NCBI RefSeq assembly: GCF_934371575.1
Contig: NZ_CAKRNY010000008.1
Coordinates: 40,457-104,456, forward strand
Origin: an uncultured Blautia sp.
Lineage (GTDB): Bacteria > Bacillota > Clostridia > Lachnospirales > Lachnospiraceae
Reading direction: 5' to 3'
DNA: 64,000 bases
Part shown: positions 28,073-36,908 of the stretch, piece by piece
Layout: each line of letters opens with the position of its first letter
How positions within the stretch are numbered: the first letter of the stretch is position 1
Notes under the pieces: generated by a model
Databases searched by the model: none
Told to the model about the DNA's origin: nothing
What the model saw: the letters and a program-made list of their open reading frames with translations, nothing else
Made by a program: the position numbers and the translations under genes

Positions 28073-29133
28073 TTTTCTTCTCTCCCTACATTAATGATTT
28101 TGTGCCCTGCTGCCTTTAACAGTCGGTTCATAATAGCCTGTCCCATCTTAGGTGTATAAAAAGCTTCAGAATATATCTTACTCACCTGACACTGGTCAAA
28201 TTCACGCAGAACTTCATAAAGATTATGTGCTATCGTTTCTTCTGCTTCCCTGCTTCCAATACATTTCACAGTTCCAACAGGATATTTTCCAAATGTTTCC
28301 TCTGTAGCAATGATCCCAGCCTGAAGACCACTTTCCTGATCTTCCTTTACAAACTGATTGATTGCATTTATGACCTCATCCGCAGATCCCTCCACAATCA
28401 TAAGATCCGCCTTTGGTGCATAATGCCGGTATTTCATTCCCGGTGCCTTCGGATGTACTTTACTGTCAGGCTTTATCAGTCCTTTATCCATACGCACATC
28501 TCCAAGAACCTCCTGCAGCATTTCAAGAGAAATAAATCCAGGTCTCAAAACAATGGGAATATCTTCCGTAAAATCCACAATTGTTGATTCCAGCCCAATT
28601 CCAACCGGACCACCATCAATGATCATATCAATAGCATCTCCCAGATCTTCCTCTACATGCTGTGCTGTCGTCGGACTTGGTCTGCCGGAAGTATTTGCAC
28701 TCGGTGCTGCCACATAGCCTCCCGCTTCCAGAATCAGCTCTGCTGCAATTGGATCACTGGGAAAACGCACAGCTACACTGTTAAGACCTCCAGTAGTTTC
28801 TAAAGGAACCAGATCTGATTTTTCAAAAATCATGGTAAGAGGCCCTGGCCAGAATTTATCAGCCAGAAGTTTCGCTTTCTCCGGCACATTTTTTACGATC
28901 GGTGCAAGCGCCTTAATATCTGCAATATGTACGATCAGCGGATTATCGGAGGGACGCCCTTTGGCTGCATAAATCTTTTTGGAAGCCATAGGATCTAAAG
29001 CATTTCCTCCAAGACCGTAAACGGTTTCCGTTGGAAACGCTACCAGACCACCTTTTTTTAATATTTCTCCACCTCTGGCAAGAGCATCATGATCAATTGC
29101 CTCAGCCGTCATAGCTACAATTTCTGCTTTCAT
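28069..29133 (-). CDS. Threonylcarbamoyl-AMP synthase (Sua5 type)
   Basis: A 354-residue enzyme forming threonylcarbamoyl-adenylate for the t6A modification of ANN-decoding tRNAs. The YrdC domain has KKGGLVAFPTETVYGLGGNA, KGRPSDNPLIVHI and APSANTSGRPSPTTA. A C-terminal Sua5 domain of about 130 residues follows, as in Bacillus YwlC. I start at ATG 29133; an ATG 11 codons upstream has no better ribosome binding site. First gene of the operon that continues with rpiB. Confidence 0.94.
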   Translation of the reverse strand: MKAEIVAMTAEAIDHDALARGGEILKKGGLVAFPTETVYGLGGNALDPMASKKIYAAKGRPSDNPLIVHIADIKALAPIVKNVPEKAKLLADKFWPGPLTMIFEKSDLVPLETTGGLNSVAVRFPSDPIAAELILEAGGYVAAPSANTSGRPSPTTAQHVEEDLGDAIDMIIDGGPVGIGLESTIVDFTEDIPIVLRPGFISLEMLQEVLGDVRMDKGLIKPDSKVHPKAPGMKYRHYAPKADLMIVEGSADEVINAINQFVKEDQESGLQAGIIATEETFGKYPVGTVKCIGSREAEETIAHNLYEVLREFDQCQVSKIYSEAFYTPKMGQAIMNRLLKAAGHKIINVGREEK

Positions 29134-29197
29134 TCTTAATCCAGCTTTCTTTTCATTTTTCAGCATTTCTTACTATAACACCAGTTCTGAATTAATG

Positions 29198-31471
29198 TCA
29201 ATCCACTTTTACAATATACGTACCGGAGCTTTCATCTGTGAATACGATTTCCCCAAGGCTCTGAAGCAATGCATCATTTAAAGAATCTTCGTACTTTTCA
29301 ATCTCTTTGGAGCCAACAAATATATAGGAAACATCATATTCCTTCAAAAGCGCTCTTACCTGTTCCTCATCCTTTGAGGTATAGATTGTCGTAACATCTC
29401 CGCTCTTCTGGTTCAGATCGTCTGTGTTGCTTCTCCACAGCCACTCGTGAACATACCATCCAAGAATAGTCGGCAGACCGGTTGATGCCGATACACGTTC
29501 AAATCCGGTGTAGCTGTCACCATTTGCTTCAAGCACAACCGGTGAACCTTTTATATTGTCCTTCAGCCACATGATTGCCTTCGCATCCTCTGGAAAATCA
29601 GTATCCAGATATCCCAGGGCATATAATCCCTGATATCCGGACGGATCTTGCACACGTCCAAACCAGGAGGTAACACTTTTTCCAAAATATCCCACTGTCC
29701 AGATCAGGAAAAAAAGGCAGATCCCGGAAATAACCTTAAACAGCTTCTGTCTGGATACGGAAAGAAGTCTGTAAATCCCATATCCCATAGTCAATGCAAA
29801 CAGAATATACGCCTGATATGTAAGCTTAAACATGGTATTTGCTCTGGCATTTCCGTTTTCATAAATATCACGCACGTATACCAGCTCCGGAATTGCTACA
29901 AGTCCTATTGCACAAAGTCCTGTAAGAATAGCAAAAAGATCTGCCGTACGGATTGCCTTCATAAGCCGGTACAGGCTCTTGTGCTCCATTCCTCTTAGTT
30001 TTTCCCAGAGAATGGCAATTATGAAAGTGATTGTCAGAACAGCCGGAAGTCCCCATAATACCATCAGCTGATAAAAATAAGAATGATATTTGGCAATTCC
30101 GATTCCATCCACCATAGTATCAAACTGCAGGGTAAAAGGAAGGATCACAAGATATGCCACCAGATAAATCTCTGCCATCTGCGCAAAGGTTACAGCAATA
30201 ATCTTCTTAATTTTTCCCTGGAATCTGAGAATATTTGCAAAAAGCACTGTTCCCAAAGTTACCACATAATAAATTACAAAATCCCAGAAGTTTGTCCACT
30301 GAAACATTCCAAGAAGCACACTTACGATCAGAAGGTGAGGCATAAGCAGCTGCTCTCTCCAGAATTTTCCCTCTTTCATGGACGCATCCATTTCCACTGT
30401 CTTCTTGCGGATCCCTCTTAACCATACATAAAGAAGCCCTGTCACAAGGAGCACAAACATAATGTTTACTACGTGAGCATGAAGATCTCCCAGAACAAAA
30501 GAATAGCAGGGAAACTCATGGATTGTCCGGTCTTCTTCACGATATGGATTATATCCGATATAACGTGTTGCATCCGGGAACCAGTAACTGCTGACCTCCT
30601 TGCCTGTCATTTTCTCAATCCACGGAATGATCTGCGCATAAATTACATAATGCATGTTTCCTGCAATGGAAACTGCTGTTCCTGCAGTAAAACCGGCAGC
30701 AAAAGGAAGACCTTTTAATATTTTTTCATTTTTTTCCTGCCCCTTCATCCGATCTGCCATCATCTGGTAAACCAGCGAAAATGGCATGGCAAAAGCCAGC
30801 CCTGCAACGAAGGTCCGCATAAGATTATAAGTCAGCTCTACCTTTGTATGTGAAAGCTTGGTAAGAAAAACAGCAAAATACTGTCCTCCATAATAATAAT
30901 TGATATGCCCTTGCGAGTACCACAAATCCCGCGCCGGAAGTGTGGTGCTCCTCATCATAGCTTCCATAAAGCCATAATCCATAAATTTCTCAGTACCATA
31001 TGCCGCCGGATGAAAACCTGCCAGATACGTCCACATAAGAAATGCCGCAAAAAACAGTAATTCTTCCCAGTAAATCAGGGAAATATGATCTACAGGGAAA
31101 CTCTCTGTCTTTTCCTGCGCCTGCTTCTTCAGTAATAAAAAACAGAAGACTGCACCAATCACAGCCACTGCCATACATGTAATCCCGGTAAATGGAAGCA
31201 GCTTAACAGAAACCAGAAACCAGGTAATAAATCCGGTGGCTGCTATGGCCAGAACCTTTGAAAAAATCCATCCTTTATCGTCAAATCGCCAGAACAGCCT
31301 GCCTGTAACCGGCATTGCAGCAAATCCAAGCACTCCGGCCAGAAGCCACCAGGTCCAGAATGTCCACACATCTCCACGCAGCAAATATGCAGATATTCCG
31401 ATCATAACTGCTGCCAGCAGGATTTTAAGAGACCTTTGTATATTTATTTTCTTCTTATTGATCTGTTCCAT
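29198..31471 (-). CDS. DUF2298 multi-spanning membrane protein
   Basis: A 757-residue protein with about 14-16 hydrophobic segments. The DUF2298 hallmark occurs in the first extracytoplasmic loop: YGTEKFMDYGFMEAMMRS, then LPARDLWYSQGHINYYYGG. These proteins resemble GT-C glycosyltransferases with polyprenyl-sugar donors. The soluble C-terminus has LPTILGWYVHEWLWR and DVSYIFVGSKE. The start ATG 31471 has GGGAG upstream and overlaps the preceding gene by 17 bases. Function is unknown; the coupling to a second membrane protein with a similar layout suggests a joint role in surface polymer assembly. Confidence 0.85.
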   Translation of the reverse strand: MEQINKKKINIQRSLKILLAAVMIGISAYLLRGDVWTFWTWWLLAGVLGFAAMPVTGRLFWRFDDKGWIFSKVLAIAATGFITWFLVSVKLLPFTGITCMAVAVIGAVFCFLLLKKQAQEKTESFPVDHISLIYWEELLFFAAFLMWTYLAGFHPAAYGTEKFMDYGFMEAMMRSTTLPARDLWYSQGHINYYYGGQYFAVFLTKLSHTKVELTYNLMRTFVAGLAFAMPFSLVYQMMADRMKGQEKNEKILKGLPFAAGFTAGTAVSIAGNMHYVIYAQIIPWIEKMTGKEVSSYWFPDATRYIGYNPYREEDRTIHEFPCYSFVLGDLHAHVVNIMFVLLVTGLLYVWLRGIRKKTVEMDASMKEGKFWREQLLMPHLLIVSVLLGMFQWTNFWDFVIYYVVTLGTVLFANILRFQGKIKKIIAVTFAQMAEIYLVAYLVILPFTLQFDTMVDGIGIAKYHSYFYQLMVLWGLPAVLTITFIIAILWEKLRGMEHKSLYRLMKAIRTADLFAILTGLCAIGLVAIPELVYVRDIYENGNARANTMFKLTYQAYILFALTMGYGIYRLLSVSRQKLFKVISGICLFFLIWTVGYFGKSVTSWFGRVQDPSGYQGLYALGYLDTDFPEDAKAIMWLKDNIKGSPVVLEANGDSYTGFERVSASTGLPTILGWYVHEWLWRSNTDDLNQKSGDVTTIYTSKDEEQVRALLKEYDVSYIFVGSKEIEKYEDSLNDALLQSLGEIVFTDESSGTYIVKVD

Positions 31472-33437
31472 AAATTCTGATTCTCCCATCATCTGATTGG
31501 TAAGCCAGAGAATAAGTTTTCGCGATCACATCCTCGCGGCATTCTTTTTCCTCAAACTTCATCCCATCCTCATAAAGGATGTAAGTAATATGCTCTTTCT
31601 CAACAGTTTCCTTCAGCACCTGCTGACTTTCTGTAGTATACATCAGCACGGCCTGCTCAGCCCGGTAATACGTATCATATCCAGCTGACCATGCATAATA
31701 AGGCCAGCCCATATACATCATCACCCCTGACATGGTAACTTCATTCATACTGTATTCCGGTGTAAGGATAAGATCATTTTTCCCCAGATTTTCTGACAGC
31801 CAGGCCGTAAGACTGCTTTTTAGATTTACTGTCACTCTGTGTCCGGAATCATTATCCTTCAGTACTACAACAAAATCGTAGATTCCTGTAATGGTAAGGC
31901 TCATTGCAAGAAAAACTCCCAATATTTTTCCTGCCGGATATCTGTTCCAAAGCAATCTGTATACTGCACCAGCCCAGAAAACTGTAAGAAATGCGTAAGA
32001 AATCATGATATATTTGTGATTTACATTCACATCCGGTGTAAGAGAAACAATAAATGCAAATATTGCAGGAAAAAGCATACTCACAGCAGCTGCTCTTTCT
32101 GTTCGTTTCATAAAAAATACAAGCAGAAGGATTCCCAGAAAAACAACTCCACTGATCTCAAACAGATACGCTGCCACTCCCAAAAATGTTTTATTTTCTG
32201 CCAGAAAGCCAAGATATATGGACGGCGAAACAACACTGCCATTTACAAATATCTTCGACTGGATTTCGGAAAACAGAACTGTTACCACTGCAACAATAAG
32301 ATAATCCAGCTTCCCATCTGAGAAAACTGCAAAACCAGCAAGAATCAGAAGGCCGGCAATTACCGCAGCTCCATTCCAGAAAGAACCAAGTCCCAGAAGC
32401 ATTCCCACCATAAGTGCCGTTTCCGGTCTTTTGCACATCCATGCTTTCTTTGTAAAAAAACGGTCTTTCAACCAGAAAAATCCTGTTTCTTTATGTGCAC
32501 AGCCTGCTTCCAGCCACTCCAGAAAAATCCATAGAGAAAGGGCTACCAGAAGAAGTCCAAAGCCCAGATGTCTCTGATTCAGATAAACATTAAAATTCCA
32601 AAGCCCCCAGTTCTCATTGGTCGTATAGCCAATAAAGGTTGTATTTTGGGAAATTGTCTCCCACAGATCACCGGCCAGAATATGTTCATAGGCAAACCGG
32701 AAAAATGCCGTTCCGCTTCGAAATACAAAAAAGATTACTGACAGCACACCAGCAGCCATACTTTTGCTAAACCTTTTTGCCAGTGTATACAGCATCATCA
32801 AAAAACACCAAAGTGATAAGCTGCTCACAAGATTATACGCAATATCCAAAGGCATCCCAAGGTATTCCAGATTTCCGGTAAGAAACTGAAACATAAAATG
32901 ATATTTCACATCTTCGCCGCCAAAATGAGGGTATTGCGTAGGAAAATTATTTCCCAGAGAAAAAGATCTTATCATAGCTGTATGAGGCGCATAATCTCCA
33001 AACACAGAAAATCCGGAATACAGATAGTCCCCGCTTATATGAAACACGTAAAACATGATCCACATAATACAGGCAAAAAGAAACATAAAAAAAACAAGTT
33101 CCTTTCCAGGAGGAATCTCCCCACAGACTTTCTCTTTGATTTTCTTAAAAGAACATTTTCTTCTATAATAAATCACGGTCAGTAAAAGCCCCACTGCCGC
33201 CATTATTAAAAGATCCGCCCCGAAAAGCGGTGTCTGCATACCGCCGCACACACTAAACAGCCATGCCGCTATATACACCATCCAGGTAAGAAGCAGCACA
33301 CCACATCCAAAGGCTGCTGAAAAAATTATCCAAAACGGAGTAATTCCTTTTTCTTTCATTTTTTTTTCTGAAAAAAGCGGTCTGGTAATCTCTCTTCCCA
33401 GAAGCGCTGCCAGAATCAGATAAATATATCCCAACAT
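31455..33437 (-). CDS. Large GT-C-like membrane protein, partner of DUF2298 protein
   Basis: A 660-residue protein with about 14 hydrophobic segments and a soluble C-terminus of about 120 residues. I do not recognise a named family. The first outer loop carries FGDYAPHTAMIRSFSLGNN and YPHFGGEDVKYHFMFQF, which parallels the acidic/aromatic loop of the DUF2298 neighbour. The C-terminus (MYMGWPYYAWSAG, HITYILYEDG) also parallels that protein's ILGWYVHEWLW and VSYIFVG. The two are probably distant paralogues. The start ATG has GAGG ahead. Likely a GT-C-fold glycosyltransferase; donor and acceptor unknown. Confidence 0.75.
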   Translation of the reverse strand: MLGYIYLILAALLGREITRPLFSEKKMKEKGITPFWIIFSAAFGCGVLLLTWMVYIAAWLFSVCGGMQTPLFGADLLIMAAVGLLLTVIYYRRKCSFKKIKEKVCGEIPPGKELVFFMFLFACIMWIMFYVFHISGDYLYSGFSVFGDYAPHTAMIRSFSLGNNFPTQYPHFGGEDVKYHFMFQFLTGNLEYLGMPLDIAYNLVSSLSLWCFLMMLYTLAKRFSKSMAAGVLSVIFFVFRSGTAFFRFAYEHILAGDLWETISQNTTFIGYTTNENWGLWNFNVYLNQRHLGFGLLLVALSLWIFLEWLEAGCAHKETGFFWLKDRFFTKKAWMCKRPETALMVGMLLGLGSFWNGAAVIAGLLILAGFAVFSDGKLDYLIVAVVTVLFSEIQSKIFVNGSVVSPSIYLGFLAENKTFLGVAAYLFEISGVVFLGILLLVFFMKRTERAAAVSMLFPAIFAFIVSLTPDVNVNHKYIMISYAFLTVFWAGAVYRLLWNRYPAGKILGVFLAMSLTITGIYDFVVVLKDNDSGHRVTVNLKSSLTAWLSENLGKNDLILTPEYSMNEVTMSGVMMYMGWPYYAWSAGYDTYYRAEQAVLMYTTESQQVLKETVEKEHITYILYEDGMKFEEKECREDVIAKTYSLAYQSDDGRIRIYGTDQ

Positions 33438-33529
33438 GGTATTTCCTCACTTATTTTTTCCTGTTCAGTATAGCAGAATCTATTCCTTCTGAAAAGTACA
33501 TCCTTCCGGCGAAATGAGAGGTTTTCTCA

Positions 33530-34213
33530 TTATTTCATGCTATTTATGTATTGATCTACGCCATCTGCTACAGCTTCCGCCACTTTCCACTGGTATTCTT
33601 CCTGTAAAAGCTTGGCAGCCTCTTCCGGATTGGTGAGAAAACCACACTCCACAATATTCAAAACCCCAGGACTTCTTCGCAGCAAATAATATGTAGTATT
33701 CCCCTTCGCCACCCTTGGCCTTTCAACCTGAAGATACTCATTCAGCTTCTCCTGCAAAATTGTGGCCAGTTCTTCTCCCTGCTGTGAATCCCGGTAAAAA
33801 AACACCTGCGGTCCTTTTACCCTGGAATCATTATAGCTGTTCTGATGAATACTTACTGTAAGAACCGGCTTCACTTCCTGTATCATAAGAATTCTTTTCT
33901 GCATATCCTGCACTTTCTTATTATTTGAATTCTCATCATACAAACCATTATCTGAATCCCTGGTCATTACAACCTGAAAATTCTTTTTTTCAAGAGCAGC
34001 TTTTACCTTCAGACCTATGGCAAGATTAAAATCCTTCTCTTTCAGATTATCTATACCAATCATTCCCGGATCAATTCCTCCATGGCCACAATCCACCACG
34101 ATCACGTTCTTCTGATTAAGTTCCACTGAAACTGTGGCAGCTTCTCTGGAGAGATAATAAAAACACACCAGCAAAAGGCACCCCATCAATAACTCTATTA
34201 TATGCTTCTTCAA
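33530..34213 (-). CDS. cwlD: N-acetylmuramoyl-L-alanine amidase CwlD
   Basis: A 227-residue amidase_3 protein with an N-terminal membrane anchor/signal (KKHIIELLMGCLLLVCFYYL). Zinc and catalytic motifs: VVDCGHGGIDPG, the metal-binding His in SIHQNSY and the catalytic Glu in NIVECGFLTNPEEA. CwlD removes stem peptides in the spore cortex so that muramic-delta-lactam can form, which germination enzymes need. The start is TTG at 34213, with GGGAG ten bases before; both lie in or next to the 3' arm of a terminator-like hairpin. The size fits CwlD rather than larger autolysins. Confidence 0.88.
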   Translation of the reverse strand: MKKHIIELLMGCLLLVCFYYLSREAATVSVELNQKNVIVVDCGHGGIDPGMIGIDNLKEKDFNLAIGLKVKAALEKKNFQVVMTRDSDNGLYDENSNNKKVQDMQKRILMIQEVKPVLTVSIHQNSYNDSRVKGPQVFFYRDSQQGEELATILQEKLNEYLQVERPRVAKGNTTYYLLRRSPGVLNIVECGFLTNPEEAAKLLQEEYQWKVAEAVADGVDQYINSMK

Positions 34214-34216
34214 TCA

Positions 34217-34294
34217 AAAAACACTCCCTGTCATATATAAGTTTTAAAGACCATTTGCCCTTCACACCATATATATGTCTCAGAGAGTGTTTTT
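34217..34294 (-). terminator. Hairpin between the GH18 gene and cwlD
   Basis: AAAAACACTC (34217-34226) pairs with GAGTGTTTTT (34285-34294), with an inner CATATATA/TATATATG stem. A TTTTTT run follows on the minus strand, directly before the TTG start of cwlD. It should terminate the GH18 transcript but also covers the cwlD ribosome binding site. Confidence 0.7.
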
Positions 34295-34306
34295 ATCATT
34301 CGCAAT

Positions 34307-35971
34307 TTACTTGGCAGTACCGCCAGACAGATTATCCGTAATTACCTGCCAGATACCACTGTTCTCAAATCCCAGCTTCCACGCAGCAATTCCCGCCAGA
34401 TTATACTTCTGAACCAGCTGAACCTTGGCAGCAATAGACTGAGAATCCTCAAGCCAGATCTGGTAGGTACAGCCTTCTTTTTCAAAGCTTCCGTAATTCT
34501 GACTTACATCACTGTCCCAATACACCTGCGCATTATTTGTATTCACAACCTCCTGGGCAGTATCCATTCCAATTGCTTCGCTGGACAGACTGCCAGCCTC
34601 TGTTTTCCAGAGTCTTGTATAAAAAGGAACTGCATTGATCACACGTTCAGCAGGAACTTCTGCAATAGTGTCCTGTATTCCTTTCTCTACCCATGGGAGA
34701 GAAGCTACGGAGCCAGCTTCTTCAGAACCCACATAATGCTCATCATATCCCATAATGATTACATAATCCACTACTTTCCCCTGCTCTGCCCTGTCATAAT
34801 GACTGGTAAAATCTTCGGGAACCGGATTGTCTACAGACAGAACCAGATTATTCTTATGGCATTCTATAGAAAGCTCTCGAAGAAATTCCAGGAAATGTAC
34901 TCCTACATCTTCACTAAGCTGCTCAAAATCCACATTGATTCCATCGATTCCTGCTCCCAGCGCAGCATTGATCAGCTGCGTGATCAGATTCTGTCTGGAA
35001 CTTGTCCTTGATAATACTTCAAAGGTACTGATATCCTGAGTAAAGTTATCCACAAGTCCCCAGACTTTCAACCCTCTTTCATGTGCAATTGATACATAAT
35101 CAGCAGTAGCATTATTGATAATATTTCCATTATTATCAGTCACATAAAACCAGGTAGGAGAAATAACATTTACCCCGGTCATATTCTGAATCGAATCAGA
35201 AAGCCCTGCATTGGCATCTGTGGACATTACCTGATGCCATACCAGGTTCACCGGCTGATCCATAGTGAGATAAGTATAAGCTTCTCCCACAGCTTCCCGA
35301 TCCATATTTAATGTCTGGACTTCACTTACAGACTTCTTCTCCACATAGCCAATATAACCGTCCCAGGTTGCTACCTGATCCCAGTTTTCAAGTTCTTCCA
35401 TGAGGATCAGGTTATCCCCCTTATTTACCTTGCTCAGAACCTCTGACTTGATTCCACCGCGGTAACGCACATACGTATCCTTATTCGCTGTAACAACAGA
35501 TAAACCGGAAAACTCCTTCTGGATCGCCACGCGGTTAGGCTGCTGATATACATAAGTATCCATATCTGTATATCTCTTTATAAAATCAAGGCTCAGATAT
35601 GCAGTTCCATCCTTCAGCCACACATCACCTCCTGCTTCTGATAAAGCCGGTGTATATACCAGTTCAGAAGGAGTTGCATAAAGAATCTGCTGGCCTTCCT
35701 CATCCCAGTAAAATCTCTGGTTGAGATAGCTGTCCACCACATCTACAGGAAGATACGGCTGTTCTCCGGCCATTACTGCCCTCTGCTCCAGAATCTGAGC
35801 TCCAACTATGAGCACAGCTTCTGAGTCATCTGTCTGTCCATAATATTCTGTTAAATTCATCTGCTTCCGCGTAGGGATGCGACGCATGATCAGGGTTGTA
35901 ATAATACCTATAATTGCAACCAACGCGATCAGTATTCCCACCACCACTACCGGATTAATTCTTTTCTTCAT
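34307..35971 (-). CDS. Membrane-anchored SH3/GH18 protein (spore germination YaaH-like)
   Basis: A 554-residue protein: a transmembrane anchor at residues 5-27, two copper-amine-oxidase-N-like segments (about 35-170), a bacterial SH3 domain (about 175-235) and a GH18 barrel. The GH18 active site is DGINVDFEQL with the catalytic Glu; other barrel motifs are YVIIMGYDEHY and NAVPFYTRLW. Relatives such as YaaH and YdhD act on cortex peptidoglycan. Start at ATG 35971 with GAGAGG upstream. A frame extending 18 codons upstream is less likely. It lies before cwlD, which supports a cell wall or cortex role. Confidence 0.87.
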   Translation of the reverse strand: MKKRINPVVVVGILIALVAIIGIITTLIMRRIPTRKQMNLTEYYGQTDDSEAVLIVGAQILEQRAVMAGEQPYLPVDVVDSYLNQRFYWDEEGQQILYATPSELVYTPALSEAGGDVWLKDGTAYLSLDFIKRYTDMDTYVYQQPNRVAIQKEFSGLSVVTANKDTYVRYRGGIKSEVLSKVNKGDNLILMEELENWDQVATWDGYIGYVEKKSVSEVQTLNMDREAVGEAYTYLTMDQPVNLVWHQVMSTDANAGLSDSIQNMTGVNVISPTWFYVTDNNGNIINNATADYVSIAHERGLKVWGLVDNFTQDISTFEVLSRTSSRQNLITQLINAALGAGIDGINVDFEQLSEDVGVHFLEFLRELSIECHKNNLVLSVDNPVPEDFTSHYDRAEQGKVVDYVIIMGYDEHYVGSEEAGSVASLPWVEKGIQDTIAEVPAERVINAVPFYTRLWKTEAGSLSSEAIGMDTAQEVVNTNNAQVYWDSDVSQNYGSFEKEGCTYQIWLEDSQSIAAKVQLVQKYNLAGIAAWKLGFENSGIWQVITDNLSGGTAK

Positions 35972-36065
35972 AAAATAATTTATCCTCTCGGTACAAGTTT
36001 CTTTGTTACTGTTCACTGTCGGCATTTCACCGCAGTTGCAGTTTATTATAACACACTTTATTGGG

Positions 36066-36094
36066 ATTGTATTACATAATTCGACTTTTTACAA
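36066..36094 (-). promoter_or_regulatory. Promoter of the GH18 gene
   Basis: TTGTAA (36089-36094), a 17-bp spacer and TACAAT (36066-36071) on the minus strand, about 95 bases before the start codon. A second TATAAT lies nearer the gene without a good -35. Confidence 0.6.
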
Positions 36095-36097
36095 ATT

Positions 36098-36119
36098 GTT
36101 TACATTCTCGTTTACATTC
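36098..36119. repeat. Direct repeat upstream of the GH18 promoter
   Basis: GTTTACATTC occurs twice, 12 bp apart (36098-36119 by my count), immediately upstream of the -35 box. The helical phasing is close to one turn, which suits a regulator binding site. No regulator is proposed. Confidence 0.45.
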
Positions 36120-36229
36120 TTCTTTACTATTTGGAAAATACCGGAAATCCCTTCTTTCATAAAGCATGAGTAGGGGGAAACTGCTGTTACAGAGGAATTC
36201 CCGGTACTTTCAGGGTAATGGCTTACACT

Positions 36230-36466
36230 TTACTGCTCATCGAGCACGAAATCGAAATCCACACGGGCAATGCGCCCATGTCCATCTTCTGTATAATCCC
36301 GCATATATCCTCCGCCATCGGCAATCTGACAGGCTTTCGCAATGGCTCTGGCATCACTTGGTTCTCCCTCCAGATAAAGAGCGATTCCAAGCTCTTCGTA
36401 TCTGGTCAGCTCACCTTCCAGTGATCTGCAGGATTCTTCCTTTCCTGATCGTGATATACGCTTCGT
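36230..36466 (-). CDS. Small conserved-looking protein with ACG start (78 residues)
   Basis: The frame from ACG 36466 to TAA 36230 encodes a compact acidic protein. It begins (M)KRISRSGKEES, continues SLEGELTRYEELGIALYLEG and DARAIAKACQIADGGGYMRD, and ends VDFDFVLDEQ. An AAGGAGG (36474-36480) stands exactly 7 bases before the ACG. No ATG, GTG or TTG occurs near the 5' end in frame, so gene finders using standard starts would miss it. The coding bias and lack of stops argue for a real protein. Either ACG is used as the start, or the start was lost by one transition from ATG. I do not recognise the family. The flanks hold little else: a GATTCAG hairpin (36493-36513) lies upstream, and I see no other gene between 36026 and 36908. 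Confidence 0.65.
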   Translation of the reverse strand, partial: TKRISRSGKEESCRSLEGELTRYEELGIALYLEGEPSDARAIAKACQIADGGGYMRDYTEDGHGRIARVDFDFVLDEQ

Positions 36467-36826
36467 GTCCTGACCTCCTTTCCCTTTTTATGGATTCAGA
36501 AAGCACCTGAATCATTTTTCGAAAAAAGAGACGGCGCTTAGATTCATTTCATCTTCAGGGATTGTAAACAACGCCACAGCTGACACGCTGTATGATAGAT
36601 AAGCGATGTTTTTAGAAAAAACAGATGTTAATGTTAATACTTAATACGAACTTGTGATCAGTTCCGCTCTTAATCTTGTGAGTCACCGAACCGTTTCCTT
36701 TTTCTTGTCCCTCATTATACGGATTCTTTTTCCATTATGCAAGTGCTTTCATCCAGTTTATTCTTTTTTCCCGATCTGTTTCTAAAAATTTAATAATTCA
36801 GGCTGGATTTACCTGTTTTTTTCCTA

Positions 36827-36855
36827 TTGCACTTTTGAAACATATATTATACAAT
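36827..36855 (+). promoter_or_regulatory. mecA promoter
   Basis: TTGCAC (36827-36832), a 17-bp spacer and TACAAT (36850-36855), about 55 bases before the start codon. The -35 match is weak, the -10 is good. Confidence 0.6.
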
Positions 36856-36908
36856 GAGAAATCAAGATAATAAATACTATGATTCCATAAAGAACAGGAT
36901 GTGATTAT

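Noticed and set aside
36166-36510. 114-residue + strand frame between the GH18 gene and mecA
   Set aside because: It is antisense to the better-supported 78-residue protein with a strong ribosome binding site.
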